Notes under the pieces: generated by a model
Databases searched by the model: none
What the model was told of the DNA's origin: nothing
The model's input: the letters and a program-made list of their open reading frames with translations, nothing else
Position numbers and translations under genes: made by a program
Part shown: one piece after another, positions 1 through 7,856 of the stretch
How the letters are laid out: each line of letters opens with the position of its first letter
Numbering within the stretch: position 1 is the first letter of the stretch
Assembly: GCF_017916505.1 (NCBI RefSeq)
Contig: NZ_JAFMSZ010000005.1
Location: 1-64,000 of the forward strand
From: Naasia sp. SYSU D00057
Lineage (GTDB): Bacteria > Actinomycetota > Actinomycetes > Actinomycetales > Microbacteriaceae
Length of the DNA stretch: 64,000 nt
Reading direction: 5' to 3'

Positions 1-82
1 CATTCCGAACCCGGAAGCTAAGACTCTCAGCGCCGATGGTACTGCGGGGGCGACCCCGTGGGAGAGTAGGACACCGCCGGAC
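1..82 (+). rRNA. rrf: 5S ribosomal RNA, 3' part
   Basis: The sequence matches the conserved 3' two-thirds of bacterial 5S rRNA, including CATTCCGAACCCGGAAGCTA near the start and GGGAGAGTAGGACACCGCC near the end. The 5' part lies outside the window. It is therefore the last gene of an rrn operon, and a strong intrinsic terminator follows directly. The exact 3' end is uncertain by a few bases. Confidence 0.95.
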
Positions 83-95
83 TTCTTCGAAGGAA

Positions 96-122
96 GGGCC
101 ACCCATAGCCGGGTGGCCCTTT
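96..122 (+). terminator. Intrinsic terminator of the rRNA operon
   Basis: A perfect 9-bp stem, GGGCCACCC (96-104) with GGGTGGCCC (111-119), encloses a 6-nt loop and is followed by a T-rich tail (TTTCTCGTTT). It lies about 14 bases past the 5S end and would terminate the rrn transcript. Confidence 0.9.
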
Positions 123-166
123 CTCGTTTAACCCGCGGCTGCTGCGCCGCATCGGGAGGGGGCGGG

Positions 167-586
167 ATGTTCTCGCTGATCTACACCAGCACCGAGACCC
201 AGCCGTTCGACGGTGAGCAGCTCGAGGAGCTCCTCACCGTCAGCCGGCGCCGCAACGGCGCGCACGGCATCTCGGGCATGCTGCTCTACAACGACGGCCG
301 GTTCATGCAGGCGCTGGAGGGCGACGAGCAGACCGTGCGCGATGCATACGCCCTGATCTCCGCGGACGAGCGTCACGACAGTCTCAAGGTGGTCACGCAG
401 GGCGCAGTCGAGGGACGATCGTTTCCGGAATGGACGATGGGCTATCGACGAGTCGGCGACGAGGATCTGCGTGAGGTGGCCGGATACGACGGCTTCCTCG
501 ACTCGAGCGGCTTCGGTGACGAATCATGGTCGTCCCCGTCTGCCGCGAAGCTCCTTCTGGACTGGTTCCGCGTTCAGGGCCTGTGA
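167..586 (+). CDS. BLUF-domain blue-light sensor
   Basis: A 139-residue stand-alone BLUF (blue light using FAD) protein. The family signature residues are visible: Tyr6 in LIYTS, Asn30 in RRRNGAHGISGMLLY, Gln48 in RFMQALEG, and Trp89/Met91 in FPEWTMGY. In the family these form the flavin hydrogen-bond switch. No output domain is fused, so signalling would pass to a separate partner. I chose the ATG after the purine-rich GGGAGGGGG because the longer frame upstream runs through the rRNA terminator. The gene lies directly downstream of an rRNA operon and converges with a membrane-protein gene 10 nt away. The partner is unknown. Confidence 0.9.
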   Translation: MFSLIYTSTETQPFDGEQLEELLTVSRRRNGAHGISGMLLYNDGRFMQALEGDEQTVRDAYALISADERHDSLKVVTQGAVEGRSFPEWTMGYRRVGDEDLREVAGYDGFLDSSGFGDESWSSPSAAKLLLDWFRVQGL

Positions 587-596
587 TCGAGCGCCG

Positions 597-1091
597 TCAG
601 CGGAGGATCTCGACGAGCAGCACCCAGGCGTTCGTCATCGAGAGCACCAGCACCGCGAGGAAGCCGGCGAGCAGCAGGTAGAGCGCAACCGGCAGTCCCG
701 CGATGAGGAGCGCCCCGGCCACCAGGAACGGCAGGAGCTGAACCTGACCGGTCAGCACCTCCACGATGGCCTCGCTTCGCGGCCGCCGGTTCTGCCGGTC
801 CGCGCGGATGCCCGCGAGTGAGGCGCGCGCCTGGAGATACCAGGCCACGGCGCCGAGGCCCAGCACCTCGAGTCCGAACGCGAGTGCGGTCTGGTCGGCG
901 AGGCCGGCGAGGCTCACGGTCAGGACCAGCACGAGGGCGGCGACCGTGGCGGCGGCGCGCGGCGGCAGCTGCGGGTACTTGAGGATGCGCTCCACGTTGA
1001 CGGAGATCGCGACGATCACGAGGCCCGCGAGCGCGGCGGCGGCGCCCGCGGCGGCGACGAAGAACTCATGCCACGCCTCGACCTCCCGCAT
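597..1091 (-). CDS. Small multi-pass membrane protein of unknown function
   Basis: A 164-residue hydrophobic protein with about four or five membrane spans (roughly residues 10-32, 46-66, 69-89, 118-140 and 142-160). A short basic segment around residues 97-107 (RADRQNRRPR) separates the two halves and probably faces the cytoplasm. I recognise no family motif. The start chosen is the ATG giving MREVEAWHEFF. The frame extends upstream but only through sequence antisense to the next gene. The gene converges with the BLUF gene; whether they share a function is unknown. Confidence 0.75.
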   Translation of the reverse strand: MREVEAWHEFFVAAAGAAAALAGLVIVAISVNVERILKYPQLPPRAAATVAALVLVLTVSLAGLADQTALAFGLEVLGLGAVAWYLQARASLAGIRADRQNRRPRSEAIVEVLTGQVQLLPFLVAGALLIAGLPVALYLLLAGFLAVLVLSMTNAWVLLVEILR

Positions 1092-1256
1092 GGGCGCACA
1101 CGGTACCGGCCCCAGGTCACCGAGCGGGCCGGTTCTCCACCGGGGTGAGCGACCTGTTGGAGGCAACCCACGATCGCAGCGCCCCTCGAGCACTGCAGCC
1201 TTCATGTGACCTACAGTCGACGGGCGCCGGCGCGAGTGAAGAGGCAGACTGCCGTC

Positions 1257-2015
1257 ATGGAAGCGGTGCAGCGCGTCGCCATCGTGACCGGGGGAGCCCG
1301 TGGGATCGGGGCGGCCGTCGCGCTTCGGCTCGGCGCAGACGGGCGGGCGGTCGCCGTGCTCGACCTCGCGGAGGAGGCCGCCCAGGACACCGCCGGCGCC
1401 ATCCGCGCCGCGGGCGGGCGCGCCATCGGAGTGGGGGCCGACGTCGTGGATGGCGACGAGGTGCAGCGCGCCGTCGACCGCGTGACCGCCGAGCTCGGCG
1501 CGCCGACCATCCTCGTCAACAATGCGGGGATCCTCCGCGACAACCTGCTGTTCAGGATGAGCGACGACGACTGGGACTCCGTCATCGCGGTGCATCTCCG
1601 CGGCGCGTTCCTGATGACGAGAGCCGTGCAGGCGCATCAGGTCGAGGCGAGGTGGGGGCGGATCGTGAACCTGTCGTCGACGAGTGCCCTCGGCAACCGC
1701 GGGCAGGCGAACTACTCGGCGGCGAAGGCGGGACTGCAGGGCTTCACGAAGACGCTCGCGATCGAGCTCGGCCCGTTCGGCATCACGGCCAACGCGATCG
1801 CACCGGGCTTCATCGCCACCGACATGCTGCGCTCGGCGGCCGACCGGATGGGCGTGCCGTTCGAGGAGTACCTGACCAGGGCGGCCGAGGGGATTCCGGT
1901 CGGTCGGACGGGTGTGCCGGAGGATGTGGCCGCCGCGGCCGCCTACTTCACCTCGGACGAGGCCTCGTTCGTCACCGGACAGGTCCTCTATGTGGCCGGA
2001 GGTCCGGCAGCGTGA
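1257..2015 (+). CDS. Short-chain dehydrogenase/reductase, FabG-like
   Basis: A 252-residue classical SDR. It has the cofactor motif TGGARGIG (residues 11-18), NNAG at 88-91, and the catalytic set Ser140, Tyr153 and Lys157 in NYSAAKAG. An acidic residue at the end of beta-2 (VLDLAEE) suggests NAD(H) over NADP(H), as inferred from family knowledge. It resembles 3-oxoacyl-ACP/CoA reductases. It is followed by an acyl-CoA dehydrogenase and a thiolase on the same strand, so it probably reduces or oxidises a 3-oxoacyl or 3-hydroxyacyl-CoA in the same pathway. The ATG chosen sits 17 codons inside a longer frame whose extension has no SDR-like content. Confidence 0.88.
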   Translation: MEAVQRVAIVTGGARGIGAAVALRLGADGRAVAVLDLAEEAAQDTAGAIRAAGGRAIGVGADVVDGDEVQRAVDRVTAELGAPTILVNNAGILRDNLLFRMSDDDWDSVIAVHLRGAFLMTRAVQAHQVEARWGRIVNLSSTSALGNRGQANYSAAKAGLQGFTKTLAIELGPFGITANAIAPGFIATDMLRSAADRMGVPFEEYLTRAAEGIPVGRTGVPEDVAAAAAYFTSDEASFVTGQVLYVAGGPAA

Positions 2016-2112
2016 ACCGCGCGAGACTGGACGGGGCGACGGACGAGACCGCGACCGCCCGACGCTCCGCAGACACTTCTCCCGGAGATTCCGGGCCGCT
2101 CGAGGAGGAGCC

Positions 2113-3348
2113 ATGACCGGTGCGGCAACCGCCCCACGTGCCCACGCCGGTGTCGGCGTCGCCGAGCCCGACTACGCACTGACCGAGCCGCTCGACCCCG
2201 ACATGGCGGGCGTCTTCCGCCGCCTGCCCGCGGAGGCGCTGGAGTACCGCGCCCGCGCCCGCCGCTTCGTGCAGGACGAGGTCCTGCCCACCATCCAGGG
2301 GTTCTGGGACCGCGCCGAGTACCCGCTGCACCTCGTCCGACGCCTCGGCGAGCTCGACCTCCTGCGCGACGGCATCGACGTGCCCGGCTTCCCCCGCCAG
2401 AGCCTTCTCGCCGCCTGCCTGGTGCAGGCCGAGCTGAGCCGCGGCGACGGGTCCGTCGCCACCATGCTCGGCGTGCAGGGCGCCCTGACGATGCGCTCGA
2501 TCGCACTGCTCGGCTCGGCGGAGCAGAAGGAGCGCTGGCTGGAGCCGCTCTCGCGCGCCACCGAGTTCGGCGCGTTCGCCCTCACCGAGCCGACCCACGG
2601 GTCCGACTCCGTGAGCCTCGAGACCCGCGCCACCACGGTCGACGGCGGCTTCCTCCTGAACGGCGAGAAGAAGTGGATCGGCAACGGCTCCATCGGCGGC
2701 GTCACCGTGGTGTGGGCGCGCGGCGACGATGAGGCGGTGCACGCCTACCTCGTGCCGCAGGACACCTCCGGGTACAGCGCCGAGGTGATCCCCGGGAAGC
2801 TGGCCCTGCGGGCCATCTGGCAGGCGCACATCCGGCTCCACGACGTGTTCGTCCCCGCCGAGGCGCGGCTTCCGGAGGCGCGCAGCTTCGGAGACACCTC
2901 GCGCGTCCTGCGCGCGACGCGGCTCGGGGTGGCCTGGTCGGCGCTCGGCCACGCGACCGCCTGCTACGAGTCGGCGGTGCACTACACCCGCCAGCGCATG
3001 CAGTTCGGCCGGCCGCTCGCCGCGTCCCAGGTGGTGCAGGAGCGGCTGACACGGATGCTCAGCGAGCTCACCCGGATTCAGACGCTGCTGATGGCGCTCA
3101 CCGGACTCGAGGAGGACGGCGGGCTGACCGGCCCCCAGGCATCCCTCGCCAAGTACAGCGCGACCCGCGCCGCGCGGACCATCGCGGCGGAGGCCCGCGA
3201 CCTGCTCGGCGGCAACGGCATCCTGCTCGCGAACCGGGTCGCGCGGCACTTCGCCGACATCGAAGCCCTGCACACGTACGAGGGCACCGAGACGGTGCAG
3301 GCCCTCATCATCGGCCGGGACATCACCGGCATCTCCGCCTTCGCCTGA
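2113..3348 (+). CDS. Acyl-CoA dehydrogenase (glutaryl-CoA dehydrogenase-like)
   Basis: A 411-residue flavoenzyme of the acyl-CoA dehydrogenase family. Visible signatures are the FAD segment FALTEPTHGSDS, the C-terminal signature QFGRPLAASQVVQERL, and the catalytic-base motif HTYEGTETVQ with Glu390. The YEGT context and the overall layout fit the glutaryl-CoA dehydrogenase subgroup, but the substrate is not proven. The ATG is preceded by GAGGAGGAG at ideal spacing, which decides the start over a longer frame. It lies between an SDR and a thiolase, 20 nt before the latter, so the three probably form an operon for beta-oxidation-type breakdown of a short-chain or dicarboxylic acyl-CoA. Confidence 0.9.
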   Translation: MTGAATAPRAHAGVGVAEPDYALTEPLDPDMAGVFRRLPAEALEYRARARRFVQDEVLPTIQGFWDRAEYPLHLVRRLGELDLLRDGIDVPGFPRQSLLAACLVQAELSRGDGSVATMLGVQGALTMRSIALLGSAEQKERWLEPLSRATEFGAFALTEPTHGSDSVSLETRATTVDGGFLLNGEKKWIGNGSIGGVTVVWARGDDEAVHAYLVPQDTSGYSAEVIPGKLALRAIWQAHIRLHDVFVPAEARLPEARSFGDTSRVLRATRLGVAWSALGHATACYESAVHYTRQRMQFGRPLAASQVVQERLTRMLSELTRIQTLLMALTGLEEDGGLTGPQASLAKYSATRAARTIAAEARDLLGGNGILLANRVARHFADIEALHTYEGTETVQALIIGRDITGISAFA

Positions 3349-3368
3349 CGACACCGAGGAAGCGAACC

Positions 3369-4562
3369 ATGACCGACGACACCACGCCCGTCCTCCTCGG
3401 CGGTGCCCGCACGCCGTTCGCGAAGTTCAACGGCGCCTTCGCGCCGCTCAGCTCGACCGAGCTCGGCGCCCACGCCATCCGGGCCGCACTGGAGCGCACC
3501 GGTGTGCAGGCCGACGCCATCGACGCCGTCATCCTCGGCCAGGTGATCCAGGCGGGCGCCGGACAGGGTCCCGCGCGCCAGGCGAGCATCGGCGCCGGCA
3601 TCGGCTGGGACGTGCCCGCCATCACGATCAACAAGCTGTGCCTGTCCGGCCTCACCTCCGTGATCGACGCCGCGCGTCTCATCCGCACCGGCGAGGCGTC
3701 CGTCGTGGTGGCCGGGGGCCAGGAGTCGATGACGAACACCCCGCATCTGCTTCTGGGGTCCAGGGAGCCGTTCGGCATCGGGAATCGGGCGCTCGAGGAC
3801 TCCCTCAATCACGACGGCCTGCTCGATCCCTTCGACCACCTGCTCATGGGGCGAGCGACCGACGAGGGCAACGAGGGTCGGCGCATCCCGCGCGAGCGCC
3901 AGGACGAGTACGCCGCACAGTCCCAGCAACGTGCCGCCGCGGCTCGCGAGCGGGGCGACTTCGACGCGGAGATCACCCCCGTTCCCGTCCCGCAGCGACG
4001 AGGGGAGCCTGTGCTCATCCGCCACGACGACGGCATCCGGCCCGACACGACGGTCGAGAGCCTGGCTCGGCTGCGTCCCGCGTTCCGGGAGGGCGGGACG
4101 GTGACGGCGGGCAACGCGTCGCAGCTGACCGACGGCGCCGCCGCCGTCGTCGTCGCCAGCAAGGCGTGGGCTCTCGCACACGGGCTCGAGTGGCTGGCCG
4201 AGATCGGAGCGGCGGGGCAGGTCGCAGGCCCGGACCGGTCCCTGCACTCCCAGCCGGCGAACGCCATCCGCCGCGCGCTCGACCGGCAGGGTCTCCGCGT
4301 CGAGGATCTCACCGCGATCGAGATCAACGAGGCGTTCGCGTCGGTCGTGCTGCAGTCCGCGGACGACCTCGGCGTCAGCCCGGAGCGCATCAACGAGGCG
4401 GGCGGAGCCATCGCACTCGGGCACCCGGTCGGGGCGTCCGGAGCCCGGCTCGCGCTCCACCTCGCACACGTCGTCTCCCGCGACGGCGGCCTCGGCGTCG
4501 CGGCGCTCTGCGGCGGCGGCGGGCAGGGCGAGGCGCTCATCCTCACGGCGCCCGGCGCCTGA
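3369..4562 (+). CDS. Acetyl-CoA acetyltransferase (thiolase)
   Basis: A 397-residue biosynthetic- or degradative-type thiolase that joins or cleaves 3-oxoacyl-CoA with CoA. The acyl-carrying Cys91 is in INKLCLSG, His352 in IALGHPVGASGA, and the second active cysteine Cys381 in AALCGGGGQG. Length is standard. It is the last gene of the SDR, acyl-CoA dehydrogenase and thiolase set and ends before a strong hairpin. The context suggests it cleaves the 3-oxoacyl-CoA formed by the two preceding enzymes. Confidence 0.93.
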   Translation: MTDDTTPVLLGGARTPFAKFNGAFAPLSSTELGAHAIRAALERTGVQADAIDAVILGQVIQAGAGQGPARQASIGAGIGWDVPAITINKLCLSGLTSVIDAARLIRTGEASVVVAGGQESMTNTPHLLLGSREPFGIGNRALEDSLNHDGLLDPFDHLLMGRATDEGNEGRRIPRERQDEYAAQSQQRAAAARERGDFDAEITPVPVPQRRGEPVLIRHDDGIRPDTTVESLARLRPAFREGGTVTAGNASQLTDGAAAVVVASKAWALAHGLEWLAEIGAAGQVAGPDRSLHSQPANAIRRALDRQGLRVEDLTAIEINEAFASVVLQSADDLGVSPERINEAGGAIALGHPVGASGARLALHLAHVVSRDGGLGVAALCGGGGQGEALILTAPGA

Positions 4563-4602
4563 GCCGCTCCCAGGAGGGCGCGCTCGCGAGGGAGAGGGAA
4601 CG

Positions 4603-4637
4603 AAGCGAGGCGGCGCCCGTCGGACGCCGCCTCGCTT
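4603..4637. terminator. Bidirectional hairpin terminator between convergent genes
   Basis: AAGCGAGGCGGCG (4603-4615) pairs perfectly with CGCCGCCTCGCTT (4625-4637) around a 9-nt loop. The 13-bp GC-rich stem has A/T ends on both sides. It lies between the convergent thiolase and dehydrogenase genes and could stop transcription from either side. Confidence 0.75.
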
Positions 4638-4647
4638 CCGTCGCTCC

Positions 4648-5787
4648 TCAGGCGGCGGGGTGCAGCAGGACCTTCGTGTAGCCGTCGATCCGCTTGTCGA
4701 ACTTGTCGTAGGCGTTCGGAGCCTCGTCGAGCCCCACCTCGTGCGACACGATGAGCGACGGATTCGCCCGCCCGCGGATGATGAGGTCGCGCAGCTCCCG
4801 GTTGTACTTCTTCACCGGGCACTGGCCCGACCCGATGCTGATGCCCTTCGTGAACGCCGTGCCGTAGTCGAAGGCGATGCGTCCCTCCTTCGCCAGGTCG
4901 TTGGCGGCGTCCGGGTCCTGCGGGTTGTAGACGCCGACGACGCCGATGTGCCCGGTCGCGCGGACCGTCTTCACCAGGTTGTCGAGCACCATCTCGGGAT
5001 GCTCCTCGCCGACCGCGTCGTGGGCCTGGTAGCCGACCGCCTCCACGCCGCAGTCGGCGCCGAACCCGTCGGTCAGGTCCATCACGGCCTCCTCGACGTC
5101 GGTCTTCGAGAAGTCGATGGCGGTGGCGCCGAACTTCTCGGCCAGCGCCAGGCGATCGGCCTCCTTGTCGACGACGAACACCTGCGCGGCCCCCCGGAGC
5201 ATGGCGCTGTGGGCGGCCATGAGTCCGACCGGGCCGGCGCCGAAGATGACGACCGACTTGCCGGGTGCCACGTGTGCGAGCTCCGTGCCGTGGTAGCCGG
5301 TGGGGAAGATGTCGCTCAGCATCGCGAAGTCGGACTCGTGCTCATCGCCTGCGGGCAGCTCCAGCAGGTTGAAGTCGGCCCACGGCACGCGGAGCAGCTC
5401 GGCCTGGCCGCCCCAGTACGGACCCATCATCGGATAGCCGTAGCCGGCGCCCGGCATGCCGGACGGGTTCGCCCGCAGGCAGGCGGACGTGTATCCGTCG
5501 TTGCAGTTGCGGCAGGTGCCGCAGGCGAGGTTGAACGGCACCGAGACGCGGTCGCCGACCTTGATCCGGTCGACTCCCGGGCCAATCTCCTCGACGATGC
5601 CCATGTTCTCGTGACCGATGACCATGCCCGACTCCATGTCGGCGCGCCCCTCGTACGGGTGCAGGTCCGAGCCGCAGATGTTCGCGGTGGTGATGCGGAT
5701 GACGGCGTCGAGCGGCGCCTCGATCTTCGGGTCGTCGACGTTCTCGACACGGACGTCGTACGGTCCGCGGTAGACGACTGCCTTCAT
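4648..5787 (-). CDS. Zinc-dependent dehydrogenase, glutathione-independent formaldehyde dehydrogenase-like
   Basis: A 379-residue medium-chain dehydrogenase. Catalytic zinc ligands are Cys38 (NICGSD) and His59-Glu60 (IGHEN). The structural zinc site is Cys89, Cys92, Cys95 and Cys103 (CGTCRNCNDGYTSAC). NAD(P) binding is at GAGPVGLMA. The segment YPMMGPYWGGQAE is typical of the formaldehyde dehydrogenase/dismutase subgroup. The ATG before KAVVYRGP has AAGGGA upstream. The likely role is oxidation of formaldehyde or another small aldehyde or alcohol in the cytoplasm; the substrate is inferred from the subgroup only. It converges with the thiolase gene and shares its terminator. Confidence 0.9.
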   Translation of the reverse strand: MKAVVYRGPYDVRVENVDDPKIEAPLDAVIRITTANICGSDLHPYEGRADMESGMVIGHENMGIVEEIGPGVDRIKVGDRVSVPFNLACGTCRNCNDGYTSACLRANPSGMPGAGYGYPMMGPYWGGQAELLRVPWADFNLLELPAGDEHESDFAMLSDIFPTGYHGTELAHVAPGKSVVIFGAGPVGLMAAHSAMLRGAAQVFVVDKEADRLALAEKFGATAIDFSKTDVEEAVMDLTDGFGADCGVEAVGYQAHDAVGEEHPEMVLDNLVKTVRATGHIGVVGVYNPQDPDAANDLAKEGRIAFDYGTAFTKGISIGSGQCPVKKYNRELRDLIIRGRANPSLIVSHEVGLDEAPNAYDKFDKRIDGYTKVLLHPAA

Positions 5788-6013
5788 GTGGTGTCCCTTC
5801 GGTGCTTCGAGTGGTGGACAGGCCGGTCGCTGCTCCGGAAACGCGGTCGGGGAGCCGATCAGGAGCGGGAGCATGCGTGCCGACGCCCCTCCAGCCGACA
5901 CCTCCGATGCCGCTCCGGCAAGAGCGGGCGGGGAGGTTGACCATGCGGGCCTCGTCCGATACGCCGCGGATGCGCGGTCGGCTTCTCGGTTCCCGGACGG
6001 CGCCGCCGGGAGG

Positions 6014-7732
6014 TCAGCGGGCCGCGATCAGGTCCTCGCGCACGACGCGGCGCAGCACCTTGCCGATCAGCGAGCGGGGCAGGTCGTCGCGGACCACGAT
6101 CCGCTTGGGCACCTTGTACGCGGCGAGGTGGCTGCGGCAGAACTCGCGCACTGCGTCGGGCGAGGCGGCGGCGCCTTCCCGGAGGACGATGGCCGCGACG
6201 ACGTCCTCGCCGCCCGCGGGCCGCGGCAGTCCGACCACGGCCGCGTCCGCGATGTCCGGGTGGGAGACGAGCACACCCTCGACCTCCGACGGCGACACGT
6301 TGAAGCCGCCCGTGATGATCAGCTCCTTTCGGCGGTCGACGATCGTCACGAACCCGTCCGGGGCGACGGTGACCAGGTCGCCGCTGCGCAGCCAGCCGCC
6401 CTCGAGCAGCGTCTCCGCCGTCTCGAGGGGGCGGTTCCAGTAGCCCTGGAACACCTGGGGGCCGCGGAGCAGCAGCTCGCCCTGCTCGCCGGGCGGCACG
6501 TCCACGGTCGGGTCGTCGGGGTCGACCACCCGCATCTCGGTGCTGGGGAAGGGCACGCCGACGGTGCCCGGGCGGCGCGACGGTCCGATCGGGTTGCCGA
6601 GGGCGACCGGCGAGGACTCGGTCATGCCGTAGCCCTCCACGAGCAGGCCCCCGGTGGCCTCCTCCCAGCGCGCCACGGTCGCGACCGGCAGGTTCATGGC
6701 GCCGGAGATCGCGAAGCGGACGCTCGACAGGTCGGCGCCCCGGCGGCCGGCCGCCCGGACCAGCGCGTCGTAGATGGGCGGGACGGCGGGCAGGAACGTC
6801 GGCGGCGACTTCTCAGCCGCCGAGAGGACGAGGTCGACGTCGAACTTCGGGAAGAGCACGAGCCGCGCGCCGATGCTCATCGCGAACGTGAGGCACAGCG
6901 TCATGCCGTAGGCATGGAAGAACGGCAGGACGCCGTAGAAGATCTCGCGCCCCGGGGCGAGCCCCGGCACCCAGGCCCGCCCCTGCTCCGCGTTGGCGAG
7001 GAGGTTGCGGTGCGTGAGGACGGCGCCCTTCGGCGATCCGGTCGTGCCGCTCGTGTACTGCAGCAGCGCGACATCGTGGGGGGCGGGCTGCGGATGCCGT
7101 CGGCTGAGCGGCCGTGCCGTCACCAGCTCCTTCCACGGCCGCACCCGCCGGGACTCCGGGCGGGCGGTGAGGGCCGCGCGGCTCTCCCGCGCCTTCCGCA
7201 CCGGCAGCTGCAGCGCGAGCCGCGTGCGCAGGGGGAGGGCTCGGGTGACGTCCACCGCGATGATCTGCTCGGGCCGGACGTCGTCGGGGAACGCGGCGAC
7301 GGTGTCCGCGACCTTGTCCCAGGTGATGGCGACGCGCGCGCCGTGGTCCTCGAACTGATGGCGGAGCTCGCGTGCCGTGTAGAGCGGGTTGTGCTCGACG
7401 ACGATCGCGCCGAGGCGGAGCGCCGCGTAGAAGGCCACGACGTGCTGCGGGCAGTTGGGCAGCACGAGGGCGACCCGGTCGCCCCGGTGCACCCCGAGCC
7501 GGCGGAGCCCTCCCGCGACCCGCTCGATCTGCTCGCCCAGCTCGGCGTAGGTCGTCTCGGCGCCGAAGAACTCGAGCGCGGTGTTCCGCCGGTACCGGCG
7601 GACGGCGGAGGCGATCATCTCGGGCAGCGACAGGTCCGGCACGTCGATGTCGGTGGGCACCCCCTCGGCGTAGGAGGCGAGCCACGGGCGTGAGGCGAGC
7701 GGGGAGTCGGGGGCGGCGGAGGAGTCGGGCAT
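6014..7732 (-). CDS. Acyl-CoA ligase (AMP-forming), FadD-like
   Basis: A 572-residue adenylate-forming enzyme. The AMP-binding P-loop is YTSGTTGSPKG, followed by EGYGMTESSP, SGDLVTVAPDGFVTIVDRRK (the A8 hinge region) and a C-terminal lysine in RSLIGKVLRR. It activates a carboxylic acid, probably a fatty acid, to its CoA thioester. The adjacent acyl-CoA dehydrogenase and thiolase fit this. The ATG start lies 7 nt after a TACGAT -10 box (7740-7745), pointing to a leaderless transcript. It is divergent from the M20 peptidase gene. A 226-nt gap downstream holds nothing I can identify. Confidence 0.9.
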   Translation of the reverse strand: MPDSSAAPDSPLASRPWLASYAEGVPTDIDVPDLSLPEMIASAVRRYRRNTALEFFGAETTYAELGEQIERVAGGLRRLGVHRGDRVALVLPNCPQHVVAFYAALRLGAIVVEHNPLYTARELRHQFEDHGARVAITWDKVADTVAAFPDDVRPEQIIAVDVTRALPLRTRLALQLPVRKARESRAALTARPESRRVRPWKELVTARPLSRRHPQPAPHDVALLQYTSGTTGSPKGAVLTHRNLLANAEQGRAWVPGLAPGREIFYGVLPFFHAYGMTLCLTFAMSIGARLVLFPKFDVDLVLSAAEKSPPTFLPAVPPIYDALVRAAGRRGADLSSVRFAISGAMNLPVATVARWEEATGGLLVEGYGMTESSPVALGNPIGPSRRPGTVGVPFPSTEMRVVDPDDPTVDVPPGEQGELLLRGPQVFQGYWNRPLETAETLLEGGWLRSGDLVTVAPDGFVTIVDRRKELIITGGFNVSPSEVEGVLVSHPDIADAAVVGLPRPAGGEDVVAAIVLREGAAASPDAVREFCRSHLAAYKVPKRIVVRDDLPRSLIGKVLRRVVREDLIAAR

Positions 7733-7739
7733 CGTCCCG

Positions 7740-7745
7740 ATCGTA
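7740..7745 (-). promoter_or_regulatory. -10 box of a leaderless promoter for the acyl-CoA ligase
   Basis: Read on the minus strand the box is TACGAT (TAnnnT), 7 nt before the ATG. Transcription would start at or next to the start codon, and there is no Shine-Dalgarno sequence. No clear -35 box is seen. Confidence 0.45.
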
Positions 7746-7856
7746 GGAGCATTCGCCGGGACGAGGCCGAGGGATTGCGGCCGCCCCTTCTCGGGGGCGC
7801 CGTCAAGGGTCTGCCCCGGAGGGCGCACCGTTCGTAGCGTTGCCGTCGGAGGCACA

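Noticed and set aside
1972-3354. Long frames antisense to the acyl-CoA dehydrogenase and many other genes
   Set aside because: They have Arg/Gly/Ala-rich low-complexity composition, no family motifs, and mirror a well-supported gene on the other strand, as expected at high G+C.
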